64,000 nucleotides of DNA. Origin: Capra hircus. Taxonomy: Eukaryota; Chordata; Mammalia; Artiodactyla; Bovidae. A model generated the notes under the pieces. That model was not told the origin of the DNA, did not search any database, and saw nothing but the letters and a program-made list of their open reading frames with translations. The translations under genes were made by a program, and so were the position numbers. This document shows, one piece after another, positions 44,818 to 56,358 of this stretch. Numbering within the stretch: the stretch's first letter is position 1; every line of letters starts with the position of its first letter. The stretch lies in the NCBI RefSeq assembly GCF_001704415.2, contig NC_030819.1, forward strand, positions 37,132,575 through 37,196,574. Reading direction: 5' to 3'.

Positions 44818-45003
44818 GCTATTTGCACGGGTTTCCTCAGAAAAGCCCTAGAATCTGAGTGACCTGGACACACATTTTAATGACACAAAACCCTACCTGA
44901 TTTTAAAAAATAAAATCTACTTTAACACAAAAATAAACCAGGTAGGTCTCCCTTCCTCCAGTACATTCTCTCCTACAAACTGCTAAGTTTTAGAGCTAGT
45001 TGG

Positions 45004-45209
45004 AGCTTCCCTTGTGGCTCAGATGATGAAGAATCTGCCTGCAATGCAGGAGACCTGGGTTTGACCCCTAGGTTGGGAAGATCCCCTGGAGAAAGGAATG
45101 GCTACCTACTCCAGTATTCTTGCCTGGAGAATTCTATGAACAGAGGAGCCTGGCGGGCTACAGTTTATGGGCTGCAAAGACTAAGACATGACTGAGAAAC
45201 TATCACTTC
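45004..45209 (+). mobile_element. Bov-tA SINE, full length
   Basis: GAGCTTCCCTTGTGGCTCAG through GGAAGATCCCCTGGAGAAAG to GACATGACTGAGAAACTATC. Confidence 0.93.
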
Positions 45210-46729
45210 TTTTTAGGAAGCTCTGTTCCATGGGGCAATAAGTTTTTGTAAGACAAATGGAAAAATTTGTTTTCCATTAGGTCAATGCCAATAATATTAA
45301 GCTTAGCAAGACCTTTCTATGAATACTTCAATGAAAGCTCTGTTCACGTAGTTGTTTTTCCTTTTAAGCAAAAGGTAGACTTTTCTTATGTTGCTGTTAT
45401 ACTGCAAATGGACATGACATCAGAGGCCATGTAAATCAGGTATAAGTTATAACAGATTTTTATTTATTTTCAGGACGATAGTGTTAAAATACTCTATAGT
45501 CTCCAACAATTTGTTGAAGCACAGAAGCTGAAAAAATTCTGGGCTTGTAAAGAAACTGCAGTGTCTAAAACTCTCCAGGAGCACTCAGAATGACAGGGCT
45601 CTTAACCAATAAAATGTGAGATACAAGGAACACATTGTCACAACTCAGCAAATAATAAGGAGCAGGTATAAGTATGACATCACTGCAAAACCCTCTCATT
45701 GGCGGTTCCTCTGTGTGCTGGTTACTGCTCTATTTGTGGAAGCAGCAGCCTTATTCAAATTAACCTTTTCACGCAGAGGGGAGGAGGGAGGTGGTGAGTA
45801 ATATGCTGCAGTCTTTTCCCTGAAGGTGATGTGCTCTCAAATTCACTTTACATTGCCTGTGAGCAGGCAAAATAAAAATAAATTCAGCTGTGGCAGTGTT
45901 TCACAGGAATAATAGCTGCTGGAATTAGATCAGGTCAGTGCAAAGGAATGGAATAGAAGCTGTTGTCGAGTTCAAACAAATTTCTGAATTTTCCCTTCAT
46001 TTTTATTCCTCCCCCTCCCCCTTATTATTTCTCCATTTCTCCTCCTGGACTCAATTGCTGCATGGACTAAACTTGGTATCCCTCCAATCAGCCATTTGGG
46101 GGAGGGATTTCTTTGAATACTAATACCTCCAGCCAGTGCTGTCTAGCCAACAGGTCAGGTTAATGAATGGTTCTGTGCCATGGTAGAAATACTCTGGAGT
46201 ATGAAGCTGATGAGATAATTTAATCACATTTACTGTAGTCTGTGAAGAACTGTCATTTCCCATCCTGTTACTGTTATATAACACAGGGCCTCCAACTACA
46301 TCCATGATACACAGGAGGGTCCACGCTATTTTTAACCCTTAGTTCTTTGCTTTAACTTGGGAAGCTCTGATGTAGGGGGCAGTCCCTATGCCTGGTCCCC
46401 ATCTAGACCAGCTTGTAGTGGTCTACACAGCTCTGCTCGAATAAAATGCTTTGGATCTTTAGCTTTATTTCCTTTACATCCTTAAACTTCTCTCTTGTCA
46501 TTTGTGAAGACCACCTACAACACAAACCATGTAAAATTTTGAATTCTGCTTTAGAGTAAATTGGCTTTGGCAATTATTTTTTCTGAATTTTATATTTTCT
46601 TTCCTTCTGCTGTCACCTCTTCCTTCCTACCTCAAAATGCGTCTACCTGTCAAAGATAAATTTTAAAACCGCAAGTGAGAAAGGTCTTCAGATTGCTGAC
46701 AAACTATAACATGGGCCACAATCTGGAGT
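45210..46729. other. Single-copy DNA, 1.5 kb, with promoter-like motifs
   Basis: No repeat recognised. Within 45600-45720 lie CCAAT (AACCAATAAA), a TATAAG-like GTATAAGTA, a TGACATCA (CRE-like half) and an inverted CCAAT (CATTGGCGG) close together. Whether this is functional cannot be judged from sequence. Confidence 0.4.
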
Positions 46730-47290
46730 GTCTTAGTCTATTTGGGCTCCTAAAGCTTCCCAGGTGCTAGCCGTAGTGGTAAAGAACTCGCCTGCCAGTG
46801 CAGTAGACGTAAGAGACGTGGGTTCAATCCCTGGGTTGGGACGATCCCCTGGAGTAGGAAATGGCAACCCACTCCAATATTCCTGCCTGGAGAATCCCAT
46901 GGACAGAGGAGCCTGGCAGGCTATATAGTCCATAGGATCACAAAGAGTTGGACATGACTGAAACGACTTAACACACAAACAAATTGCCTCTGACTGAGTG
47001 GCTTATAAACAGCAGAAATGTATTTCTCACAGTTTTGGAGGCTGGGAGCCTGAGATCAGGGTGAGGTGAGGGACCTCTCCAGGTACAGATTTCTCCTTGT
47101 CTCCTCCTTCGGTCCTCACATGGTGGAAGGGGACGGTTGGTTTCTTTTATAAGAGCACTAATCCCATTCAGGGCCCCACCCTCATGACTTACACCCCTTC
47201 AATGGCCACCTGAGAATACCATCATCTCTGGGGGTTAGAATTTTAACATATGAATTTGGGGGTGGGGGGGGGACACAAATGTTCAGACTA
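46730..47290 (-). mobile_element. MaLR-type LTR split by Bov-tA
   Basis: The reverse complement of the LTR family seen at 22593: CTTAGTCTATTTGGGCTCCTAA, [SINE], GACTGAGTGGCTTATAAACAG, CAGAAATGTATTTCTCACAG, TTTTGGAGGCTGGGAGCCTG, GTCCTCACATGGTGGAAGGG, ATAAGAGCACTAATCCCATTC, CCCCACCCTCATGACTTAC, ATATGAATTTGGGGG. A G-rich run (47264-47274) lies near its end. Confidence 0.62.
46753..46979 (+). mobile_element. Bov-tA SINE inside LTR
   Basis: Sense copy AGCTTCCCAGGTGCTAGCCG to GACATGACTGAAACGACTTA with an ACACACAAAC tail; it splits the LTR. Confidence 0.93.
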
Positions 47291-47403
47291 AACCTTAGGC
47301 CAAAATTTCAGGTCAGAAACAAGTTGTTACATAAAAAGAGCTGGCTCTTTTTACTTCAGACATGCTCCATGTCCTTAAGAGGTGTTGACTCTGAGATCCT
47401 AGT

Positions 47404-47521
47404 GAAAGTGTGAAAGTGTTAGTCACTTCCAGGTTCTGTCGATCCCATGGACTATAGCCCACCAGGCTCCTCTGTCCATGGAATTCTCCAGGCAAGAATA
47501 CTAGAGTGGGTTGCCATCCCT
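47404..47521 (-). mobile_element. Bov-tA fragment, BovA part
   Basis: Reverse BovA half: GTGAAAGTGTGAAAGTGTTAGTCAC through AATACTAGAGTGGGTTGCCAT; the tRNA-like head is missing. Confidence 0.88.
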
Positions 47522-50329
47522 TAATATCAATAATCTTGTCATCAAACATTAATGACAATGCCACCAACATGACCCTATATGTTACCAAGCCATTTAGACT
47601 CTGCATGTGTTTTGCCTCTGTAACTTACAATGTCTTTAAATTATCTGGGTCTTGTAGCTGTTACTGGGTTCTGAATAAACCTCTACAGAAAATAGTAGCT
47701 TGTCTGTGGACGGCTAGAGCACTACAATTTTATCACCGCCGAATAAATAATGCAAGAGAAGGTGAACCAGAGCAACGCTGAGAAGCTGGTTGGCCGGTGG
47801 GGAGCAGGTGTGCGCTGGGGATGGGCGGAATGGAAACAGGAAGGATGGGGAGTAGACTGCCACCCTCCTGAACTGGCCCCGCCCAAGCCCCGACAGCTTT
47901 TTTCCAGGGACCACCGAAAATTGTGGGCTATTTCACGAGGAGTTGCTGAGACCCCAGGAACCAGGTGTCTGGAGTAGTTTTCAGCACAGCTGTGTCTGTC
48001 TGTCGCTGAAATCCAGCAGTCTTTTTGACTTTTTACACCTTTCCCTGCCTAATCCCAGCCCTTCCTTTGAAAGGAGACAGTTCCGAGGCCAACCTTGGCA
48101 AGCCACTCGGGGAGAGAAGAGCTCAGGGGTCACCGGCTTGACCTGGCGCACCACGCGTCCTTCGCTCATACTGCTTGAATGCGGCATTGTTCCCGCGCTG
48201 AATGAAGTTTTAGAAAATGACTTTCAGATGTTACATTCCCATTCTGGGGCTGTTTTACCCCCTTGCTGTTTATAATCTAATAAAACCCATTATCTTTGTT
48301 AGGCTCTGGACAAAAATGAAAAGACTCATAAGACTGCATCCTGGATGAGATGCACTGATATCTGCTGGCAATGCTTCTGCCTAAGACCACTTCCAAATAC
48401 CTGGACATTTGTCCTTCCACTGGACTTACCTTTTGGATTTGTCTATTTGCTTCTTTTCTGTAACTGTCAAATCCGCGGGGTTATTTTAGGCGGCGCCCGC
48501 AAATGACTGTGACCCTCTTTATCTGAACTCTGATCAGAAAGCTGCCTAGTTCTCCTCAGTTTTTTTTCCTGCCCGCCCCCACCCCCCCACCAACCTTCAA
48601 ACCAGAAAAGTAGCTGCTGAAAGCAGAACAGTTGCCATGGCAACCTCTTGGCAGCTTCCTCAGTGAGTAACAGTGTTGATTTCCCGAGGAGGCCTGGTGG
48701 GAGGGGGTGGAGCTCTCAGGAGGGAAAGGAAGGTTACTGTGCACTTAGTTAATATGCAAAACCACTTACGCAGTGCCGAATGCGCTGTGAATAAGCGCAA
48801 ACAAAGCCACGCTTGATCAGCTAACACCGACTTTGCACACTAGTTGATCTGTCCAAGGAGGCAGATGTTGGCTCTGCAAGAAATTTTGCAATTGGACAGT
48901 AAAGGACACCAGAGGTAGTCCGACAAGAGGTTAAACACTATTTTTGTAATGGCTGGTGAATCCAGAAGAAAGGAACAGACCTAAGGTGTAATTGCCTGGC
49001 TCCTCTTTGCTTTGTTCAGAGAAAAACACAGCAATCTAAATCCACAGGCATGGTGTTTTCTCAGAAAATCTAACATACTGAAGTTCAAGTTTGCATCAAT
49101 TAAACTCTATGTAAGATAAACCAATATGTTCAGATATAAGCAAGTATAGCATAATTGGGTTTGTGCTGGAACAAAACATACGGCTCAAGTAGCATCTTTC
49201 ACCTCGGAGTTTTCAGACAAAGAAGCAACCGTATAGTAACTTGGGGCTGGAAGTGGGGGCGGATACTGTCTGCTCCTCTCTCTGCTCCTTCTCTGTCTCT
49301 TAACTTTGATGAATCCCTGCTTTTTCCTGGGGGCCGGACAGGTTGAACACCAAGCCCCCGAGAAATACTGGGAAGACTCCCGGGCAGTACAGTCCTGGCA
49401 AAGGTCACCTGCAGGAGAAATAAGCAGACTGGCTGTGAGCTGAGGCTGCCTGCCAGCCCCTTACCTCTCGGCCTGCAGCTTTGCATGTTAAAGAAGAGGT
49501 AGGCGGATGGAGCCTGCAGCAGTGAGCTGAGGTCTGCCCAGCAGGTGTCACTAGGGATTTAACGCTTACCAGACCTTTGGGACAAGGCCTAGGAAAGAGC
49601 CTAATCATGATTAATGAAGCTTACTTTAAAATATTTTTGAGAGGTTAAATGGGAAGTAATTTCAAGGTGTTCTCCTTCCAAGGGGTGTTAAAACAATAGC
49701 TGCAACTTGGTTTAAATGATTCCTGGACAATGGTCTCCAAGGCCCTGTCTCCATTTCTGAGCCCCCATTCCAAAAACCGCCATGGCCTTGAACACACTGA
49801 ATCCAACGCAGTGAGCAAATTACACATACAAAGCCAAAGCAAGTGCAGAAAATGATGACTATGGTAGAGTGTCCCATTTACAGTTAGCTTCCAGGTCCTA
49901 ACACCACAGATGTTGATTTTGTGAGTCATCTCAGGGCTAAGATCAGAGTTCACTGTAAAAATGCAAATGCCCCCAGGAGTTACTGTGAATGTGAGGTCAG
50001 CTTGTATTTTATCAACGTGAATATTTATTAACAAAGTCATATGAAGACTATCTCTACTTTTAAAAAACTGCATATAAGATGTCATCTCCTGAATACTTTT
50101 TTTTACTGTTTCCCTTTTTGTCTTTGTCTGCCTGGAAGCTCAGTGTTACATTTTATCATGAATTTCAGTAGCTTCCCAGACTTAGAGTTTCTTGCATAAT
50201 TTTTCCTCCATTCATTTCACATGCACTAATGGCTTCCTACTTTGTTTTAATCAGTTTATAGCTTTAATGTATTTGTACTTTTCAACTGTGCCTATCCCCT
50301 CACATCCATTTTGGCATGATATACCCATT
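47522..50329. other. Repeat-poor, CpG-richer single-copy block
   Basis: A 2.8-kb stretch with no interspersed repeat recognised. CpGs are locally frequent (47790-47960, 48080-48210, 48470-48520, 48760-48830), unlike the rest of the window, and GC-box-like CCCCGCCC occurs near 47879. It could be a distal promoter or enhancer. The longest frame outside repeats (146 codons, 49645-50085, minus) has no recognisable domain. Confidence 0.5.
48631..48644. promoter_or_regulatory. Candidate X-box (RFX-type) site
   Basis: GTTGCCATGGCAAC is a perfect 14-bp palindrome and fits the X-box consensus bound by RFX transcription factors (GTNRCC, short spacer, RGYAAC). It lies within the CpG-richer block. Occupancy cannot be inferred from sequence alone. 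Confidence 0.5.
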
Positions 50330-50376
50330 TAGAAGGGAGAGAAGGAGGAGGAAAGAGGGTAGAGAAGAGAGAGGAA
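50330..50376. repeat. Purine (GA-rich) tract
   Basis: Forty-seven bases, nearly all A and G (AGAAGGGAGAGAAGGAGGAG onward), directly before the tandem duplication. Confidence 0.85.
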
Positions 50377-50448
50377 ACTCAACATCTTATGATAATCTTA
50401 TTAATTGCATTTACTCAACATCTTATGATAATCTTATTAATTGCATTT
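50377..50448. repeat. Perfect 36-bp tandem duplication
   Basis: Unit 50377-50412, beginning ACTCAACATCTTATGATAAT, is repeated without a mismatch at 50413-50448. Two copies only. Perfect identity suggests a recent event. The unit is 36 bases, so reading frames cross it in phase, but nothing supports coding here. Confidence 0.97.
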
Positions 50449-50835
50449 ATCTTGTTACCCTTTGCAAGGTCGAGAGGGGAGCTAGAATAGTCATCTTGGG
50501 GGAACTCAGCTTTAATGTGCACAAGAGGCCTCCTTGTGCCTGAGAAAACAACTTACACACTCTGGGCATCTGAATTGGGAGCAGAGGTGTGAACGGACAA
50601 AAGAAGTACACCTCTTTCTGAGGTTGGCTAAGAATTATCGGAGAGTGTTTATCATTCTTTTAAATTACAAAACATCATTCTGTGCAGTTTTTTAAAGAAG
50701 CTCATCAAATTTTATTAAACATTTGAATACAGATTTAATGTATCTGATTCTCTCAAACACTTCAAATTCTCAACATCAGATCTACATTAGTCAGTGTTCA
50801 TTGCAGGAAACAGAAACACTCTAGGTGTTTTAAAA
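50449..50835. other. Single-copy DNA
   Basis: Nothing recognised. Confidence 0.4.
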
Positions 50836-50964
50836 TTCTCCAGGCAAGAATACTGGAATGGGTTGCCATTTCCTTCTCCAGAGGATCTTCCCGACCCAAG
50901 AATCGAACCTGCATTTCCTGCATTGGCAGGGGGATTCTTTACCACTGAGCCAAATGGGAAGTCC
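50836..50964 (-). mobile_element. Bov-tA, tRNA-like end only
   Basis: Reverse fragment TTCTCCAGGCAAGAATACTGG to TGAGCCAAATGGGAAGTCC; the BovA tail is missing. Confidence 0.88.
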
Positions 50965-51079
50965 ATACAGGAGATTAGATACTGACAAAATTGTTGGAAG
51001 AAATGGAGGCGTGGGCTCAAGGTGCACCTGTAGGTATAACTCATGTGTAATTTTACTTGCAAACCAAAGGAAATTTCTG

Positions 51080-51185
51080 CCAAATAGACATAATTCCTCC
51101 CATCTCACAGATGAGAGAACCTGAGGTTCAGGGGATGTTGTCCTATAACAGAGTCAGGATGAGGAATTAGCCCTTTGCTCACATT
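51080..51185 (-). mobile_element. MIR SINE fragment
   Basis: CCCATCTCACAGATGAGAGAAC and CTGAGGTTCAGGGGATGTTG match the reverse MIR core. Confidence 0.6.
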
Positions 51186-52375
51186 TCTGCTACTGATGCT
51201 AACTCCAGCCTGGAGAGAATGAAAGAAAGCCACCGGACGCACAGGGACATCATGGAGAAAAATGCTTTGTGTTGTCTTCTTCCTCCTGGGGATGCCCCAT
51301 CACACAATACCACCAAGGAAACTCTCCCACAGATAAAAATGCCAGTTTGCAGTGCTGCCATTGTGGCGGAATTTCATTAGCATCTTGGTCATTGTATTTA
51401 TTTCTGTTTCATGAGGGAAGGAATAAATGACTTCAGCAGTACTGATGTCTACAGGCTCATTTTCTAACCACAACTCTAACCATTCTCTAATTACTTAACT
51501 GAAGTTTTAATGAGAGCTATTGTTATTATACATTATTAATAAAGGACCACCATTGCTATTAATATCACTTAGGGAAGATTCTATAAAGAGCTTTGAGACT
51601 GCAGATGCAATTAACAAGAGGCCAAATTCTCCATGGTGTGAAAAATATCAGGTAGGGTTGGTGACACATTTGATCTTATAAAAGTGTTAAGGGGGTCATA
51701 AGTGGATTTCACATGCCCGTAAGAAAACCATGAACTACACGAAGATTGATGTATGTGATAACTTCTCCATAGAGGAGAAAGTTGATGAGTTGAAAAGGAT
51801 TTTCATAAACCTCTGATCTCATGACCATGACAATGGAATGAATAAATATAGCACATCATATTTCAGGGAGTTTGTGCTTACCTGAAAGGTCAAATTCATG
51901 ATTGGTAAAAACAAATATTTACACTTTAAAATAGGGATGTTGCATAGCTCTATGACATAGTCTGAATAAACTGTGAAGGCCATCATTCTCATAGGCCTCG
52001 TAGTATATCCAAGAGCTGAGAACTCTGGTGTGGGGCAAAGACCCCTTACCTGTGTCTTCCTTTCAATCATATTTCCTCTGAAAGTCCTCCGCAGACCCCC
52101 AAAGCTGCCATTGCTTACCAGGCTCAGAGATGTAAGATCACTCTGTCTCTCTGTTGGGAAGGGCTGAGTTAGAAGCAACTTGAGCACAGAACGAACAGAG
52201 CCTCAGCCTCTGAGTCTCCTATCCCATAAATGGAAAAGGAAGACTGGGCTGTGGTCTCATCATCATCAAGGTAAGCATGGAGTTTTGCATGCTAACAGTG
52301 ATCACCTTAGCAGAGTAGGCCAGTTGACTCATCATCCAAGAAGCCGTGTGTTTCACTAAAAGCATGTGTTCTCTG
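51186..52375. other. Single-copy DNA, 1.2 kb
   Basis: No family recognised; the 122-codon frame at 51819-52187 (minus) is unsupported. Confidence 0.4.
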
Positions 52376-52377
52376 AG

Positions 52378-52425
52378 TTGCTGTCATTGTTCAGTCAGGT
52401 CCAACTCTTTGTGACTCCATGATCA
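52378..52425 (-). mobile_element. Bov SINE or BovB tail scrap
   Basis: TTGCTGTCATTGTTCAGTC then AGGTCCAACTCTTTGTGACTCCATGA, the shared 3' end of BovB and Bov SINEs. Too short to assign. Confidence 0.7.
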
Positions 52426-52639
52426 GCTGGGTGACCTGAGAGCAAAAAGGGTGAGTCCATTCACAGCTAGATCATAGGCAGACCTGGACATTTTAAGGGC
52501 TCTGAGAAGCTAATGAGACTTTCAGGCATGTTCAAAGATTATATTTTTTGCCAAAAACCTGAGTCTTACTGAAATAGCAAAAATCATTTTACTGTTAACT
52601 AGGAATGCATAGTCTTTAGCACATTTAATTATAGATTTT

Positions 52640-52815
52640 CAAATTCTATAATCTCACATTGATCAGGTGAATATCATTATCCCCATTTTAACAGATATGG
52701 CAAGAGAGGCACAAGGTTTAAGAGTGGAGAAAGTCATAGAGTAAAAAATGAAAGAATTTAAAATAAAATCCAAATTCCCCTGACTTCTAGCCTAATGCCT
52801 GGCCTACTTATTAAC
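52640..52815 (-). mobile_element. MIR SINE
   Basis: Reverse MIR: ATTATCCCCATTTTAACAGATATGG, AAGAGAGGCACAAGGTTTAAG, TGACTTCTAGCCTAATGCCTGG. Confidence 0.75.
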
Positions 52816-53137
52816 ATATGCTCTCTTATTAATTAATGAAAACTCAGAACACCTGTGAAGGAATGTCTACATGGAAATGTGTGAATCTTGAGTTTTATGC
52901 CTTGTCTGGAAGAATTGATTTTTCTGATTTATTCTTGCAAGGCTCTTGGGTTATTCCATTGGACTTATTTGCATTTTTATTTGTTTTGTTCTTTTTCAAA
53001 TTATGGCTCAGCAGGTAATAGCTACGAAGCTTTCACAAAAGCTTTGGATTATGCCAATAATATCTTCTTAGTGGTTTTACTAATCAAGAGAAAACATCTT
53101 GTTAATGTTAGAATACCCATGAAGTAACCATTGGAAG
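52816..53137. other. Single-copy DNA
   Basis: Nothing recognised. Confidence 0.4.
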
Positions 53138-53358
53138 GGCTTCCCAGGTGGCTCAGTTGTAAAGAATCCACCTGCCAACACAGGAGACACAGGAGCTGTG
53201 GGTTCCATCCCCAGGTTCAGAAGATCCCCTGGAGGAGGAAATGGCAACCCACTCCAGTGTTCTTGCCTGGAGAATTCCATAACAGAGGAGACTGGTAGGC
53301 TACACACAGTACATGGGTCTCAAAGAGCTGGACATGACTGAGTGACTAAACAAAAACA
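53138..53358 (+). mobile_element. Bov-tA SINE, full length
   Basis: GGGCTTCCCAGGTGGCTCAG to GACATGACTGAGTGACTAAA with an AACAAAAACAATAAC tail. Confidence 0.94.
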
Positions 53359-53453
53359 ATAACTGAAACAATATTATCTTGAGTTTTTGAAAGATACTTT
53401 CTAGCTGGCTTATTTGATTTACACAGGTAGAATTTTTCTGGAATCTCCAGTAG

Positions 53454-53605
53454 GTTCAGTTCAGTTCAGTTCAGTCGCTCAGTCATGTCCAACTCTTTGC
53501 GACCCCATGGACTGCTGCAGGCCAGGCCTCATGTTCATTGAGTCGTTGATGCCATCCAACCATCTCGTCTTCTGTCATCCCCTTCTCCTTCCGTCTTTAA
53601 TCAGG
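53454..53605 (-). mobile_element. BovB 3' end with internal deletion
   Basis: GTTCAGTTCAGTTCAGTTCAG tail, TCGCTCAGTCATGTCCAACT, then a jump from GCCAGGCCTC to ATGTTCATTGAGTCGTTGAT. About 40 bases of the usual sequence are missing. It ends near CCTTCCGTCTTTAATC. Confidence 0.9.
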
Positions 53606-53839
53606 TTGGGAACTAATGTGCATATTATTATTTTTTAAGGTTGAAGTTTTTTTTAATTTTAAGTCTTCTTTTGGCTACTTTTAAACTAATATTCTTGCTA
53701 AACCATTGTAATATGTCATCAACAATCAATACACTTGTGTTTAGCTGTAATAACCTGTACGAACATATTGAAAGTCAAAATACGAGCGTAAAGATAATAG
53801 AATACTAGGATGTTAGAGTTATAAAATACCACATGAGTC

Positions 53840-53965
53840 CTATAGTCAAAACATACCCAAGAGAGAAACTATGACCCAGAGAAATTAAGCACCTCACCCA
53901 TGGTCACACAGCACTCAGGAACAGAACTCAAACCGTCATGAAGGTCCTCACCCTCTGGACTCATC
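53840..53965 (-). mobile_element. MIR SINE
   Basis: GAGAGAAACTATGACCCAGAGAAATTAAGC, CACCCATGGTCACACAGCACTC, GAACAGAACTCAAACCGTCA match the reverse MIR core. Confidence 0.72.
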
Positions 53966-54302
53966 CTGTGTCATTACCCTTCCTAGTCATTTTTGGTCTT
54001 TCAGTTCATTTTTGTTCTTTGGTTCACCTTTTCTCTTCCCCCTTGAAGTTATTACTCTCATATTTTCTTTTGCACACACACTGTTGTGCAGTCACTCAGA
54101 TTTTGCATCACATGGCCTCTCAGCAGAGGCACCTCCTTCTCACTGAGGTGCAAAATCTTCACATCATCACCCTGCAGCCCTGGGGATACTCAGACCATCA
54201 GCATTCTTGGTGCCTGAAGGATGACTCCCCAGGAAACAATGACAATAATGTGTACTGTTCACACGGAGGGAATACAGAGTTCTGATTGCCCAGATTCATA
54301 AG
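53966..54302. other. Single-copy DNA
   Basis: A 115-codon frame (53938-54285, plus) overlaps the MIR and has no recognisable domain. Nothing else seen. Confidence 0.4.
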
Positions 54303-54522
54303 CCGCCCAGGTGGCCCTAGTGGTAGAGAACTCCCCTGCCAATGCAGGAGACCTAAGAGACTCGGGTTTTATCCCTGGGTTGGGAAGATTCCCTGGAGAA
54401 GGAAATGGCAAGCCATTCCAGTATTTTTGTCTGGAGAATCCTAGGGACAGAGGAGCCTGGTGGGCTACAGCCCAGGGGATCCCAAAGAATCGGACACGAC
54501 TGAAGCAATTTAGCATATAAAC
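54303..54522 (+). mobile_element. Bov-tA SINE, full length
   Basis: GCCGCCCAGGTGGCCCTAGT to CGGACACGACTGAAGCAATT, with a TAGCATATAAACCACAC end. Confidence 0.93.
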
Positions 54523-56358
54523 CACACATGCGGTCAACAAAAGCACTGAGTTTCAAAGTCTTGCCACCAAGGCAGCATCTTAATCACATACTACCTGCTT
54601 AAGTGTGCCGAATCTTAAGGCTGACTTTTTACTAAGCTGTGAGCTCTGAGCTGAATATTAAACTAGGATTTGGAAAGGAGAGTGTGCTCCTTCACAGAAA
54701 AGTATTTCGATTTTAACGTTTAATTATGAAGCTGCCCCACAGAGAAGCTTTGAGCTTGTTGCTATTAGAAACTGAGTCATACTTGCCAGGGCTGCGGTCG
54801 GATTGCAGGTCCCTCCCCCACCTTCCGCCAGCGGTCTCCGATAATTACTGCCCTTCCTAAGGTTGATTGGGCTGAACTTTGAGATGATCCCAGGTGCTCA
54901 GTGGCTGCACTGTGCTTCTCACGGAACATGGAAATGACACTGTGATGGAAGAAGAAAGCCCTTGCTGACAAGAATTTCCAAAGCTTTCAGTTGCGGAAGC
55001 TAGCAGTGTTTAGCAGAAACAATTTTACATCTTCTTGAAGAAAATATCAACAAAGTTTTCATTTATTTCAGACTTTAGTGAGAGATATTGAATTATTGTG
55101 CAGGAAAAAAAATTTTTCCATACCTACCAAGAAGATTGCAACAATCTTCCAAAATGGAGAATGTCTTGTAACCAAGCACATACATCAGAAAGTGATTTAT
55201 GTGAACCATTGAGTTTGTACATATTTTGATACTATTCATTTTTATAGCCTTATTCTGTTACCTTGACAGAAGAAAATTCTCTACTGCTTCTAAACTTAGA
55301 TTCTAGCTTATTTTGTAGGTGCATTTATAAGTTTTTAAATAGTTAACAGCAGTTTATTGTATTTTTCAACAAAATATATAACCTAGGACTTATTTTATTC
55401 AGTTATCTAGCACAAGGACTGATTTTTGATGAATAACTGCATTCATATACAATTTTTAAATGCCTTTCATCCCTTCTTGTCATGCCAAAATACTTTCGCA
55501 TTCCACATTGCTTCATTCTTATTGTCTTAAGGTTCTGAGGGAAAAAGGGACTAGAATAACATTTTCACCTTTTCCTCTGATGACAGTCATTGCGAAACTA
55601 CTCCAGCGTCTCAGTGTGGAGAACAAAGACCGTCTCCATCAAGTGCTATTTCTACCTGAACAACTCATGTAGTGTCGTGAGAAATTGTGTGTTGGTTTCT
55701 CCCGATGTGACTTGGTTTAAAAATAATAATAATAAAGAAGAAAGTTGTAAACATCATCCTTTAAAAGGAAAAGGTTAAAAGGAAGGAAAAAAAAATTGGC
55801 AGAAAAATAAAATACAGTAAAGTATGGACAGATAAGAACGTGGGAGGTAGAAGTCTAGGAGAAATATAATGACCAATTAGTAATAGATTGCAGATAGATT
55901 TTACTCACAGCTAATTAGTCAGGGAGAGAATACCACACAGATGAAAAGCAGTGAGTATCTTCAGAGAAAGTGTGTCCTTGAATTTATTTTCTTCTTTTTA
56001 TGGGGCAGTCTTTTATTAGAAAGTGAGTGTGATTTCTATATCCTGCTAGACATTTTTTCAAAAGTAAGTTAGCGAAAAGAGTAGATAGAAGTGTTCACAA
56101 AACAGCATTTCCTGTGATTCTCTGTTATATCAGACTGTTAGGTCTGATCCCACCCACTAGGGCACTGTCTACCATCAATGTGGAGAAACCAAAGGAATGT
56201 GGCCAGAGATGGGTTTTGACCTAAGATCCATTTTCTCACCGTGTCTCCTTCATTAGTCTCTCCCACGACACTCGCAACCATGCAGTCTTCACTACTACGG
56301 GATACAGTCTCTACAGCTTGTAAACTTACAGTGTGCATTTTTGTCTTATTAGAGAGTA
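54523..56358. other. Single-copy DNA, 1.8 kb
   Basis: No standard family recognised. 55046-55170 resembles 57583-57712 (listed separately). An AATAATAATAATAAAG run lies near 55724. Confidence 0.4.
55046..55170 (+). repeat. Member 1 of an unnamed diverged repeat pair
   Basis: ATTTATTTCAGACTTTAGTGAGAGATATTGAATTATTGTGCAGGAAAAAA aligns by eye, in the same orientation, with 57583-57712 at roughly 70 percent, including the following CCATACCTACCAAGAAGATTGC region. I cannot assign a family. Confidence 0.5.

Noticed and set aside
49645..50085. 146-codon minus-strand open frame outside repeats
   Set aside because: No signal, domain or repeat pattern recognised. In 64 kb of AT-rich DNA on six frames, one or two frames of this length are expected by chance. 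Keeping it would need conservation or expression data.
50316..50543. Frame with a repeated 12-residue unit
   Set aside because: The repeat is the 36-bp tandem duplication read in phase; nothing supports translation.
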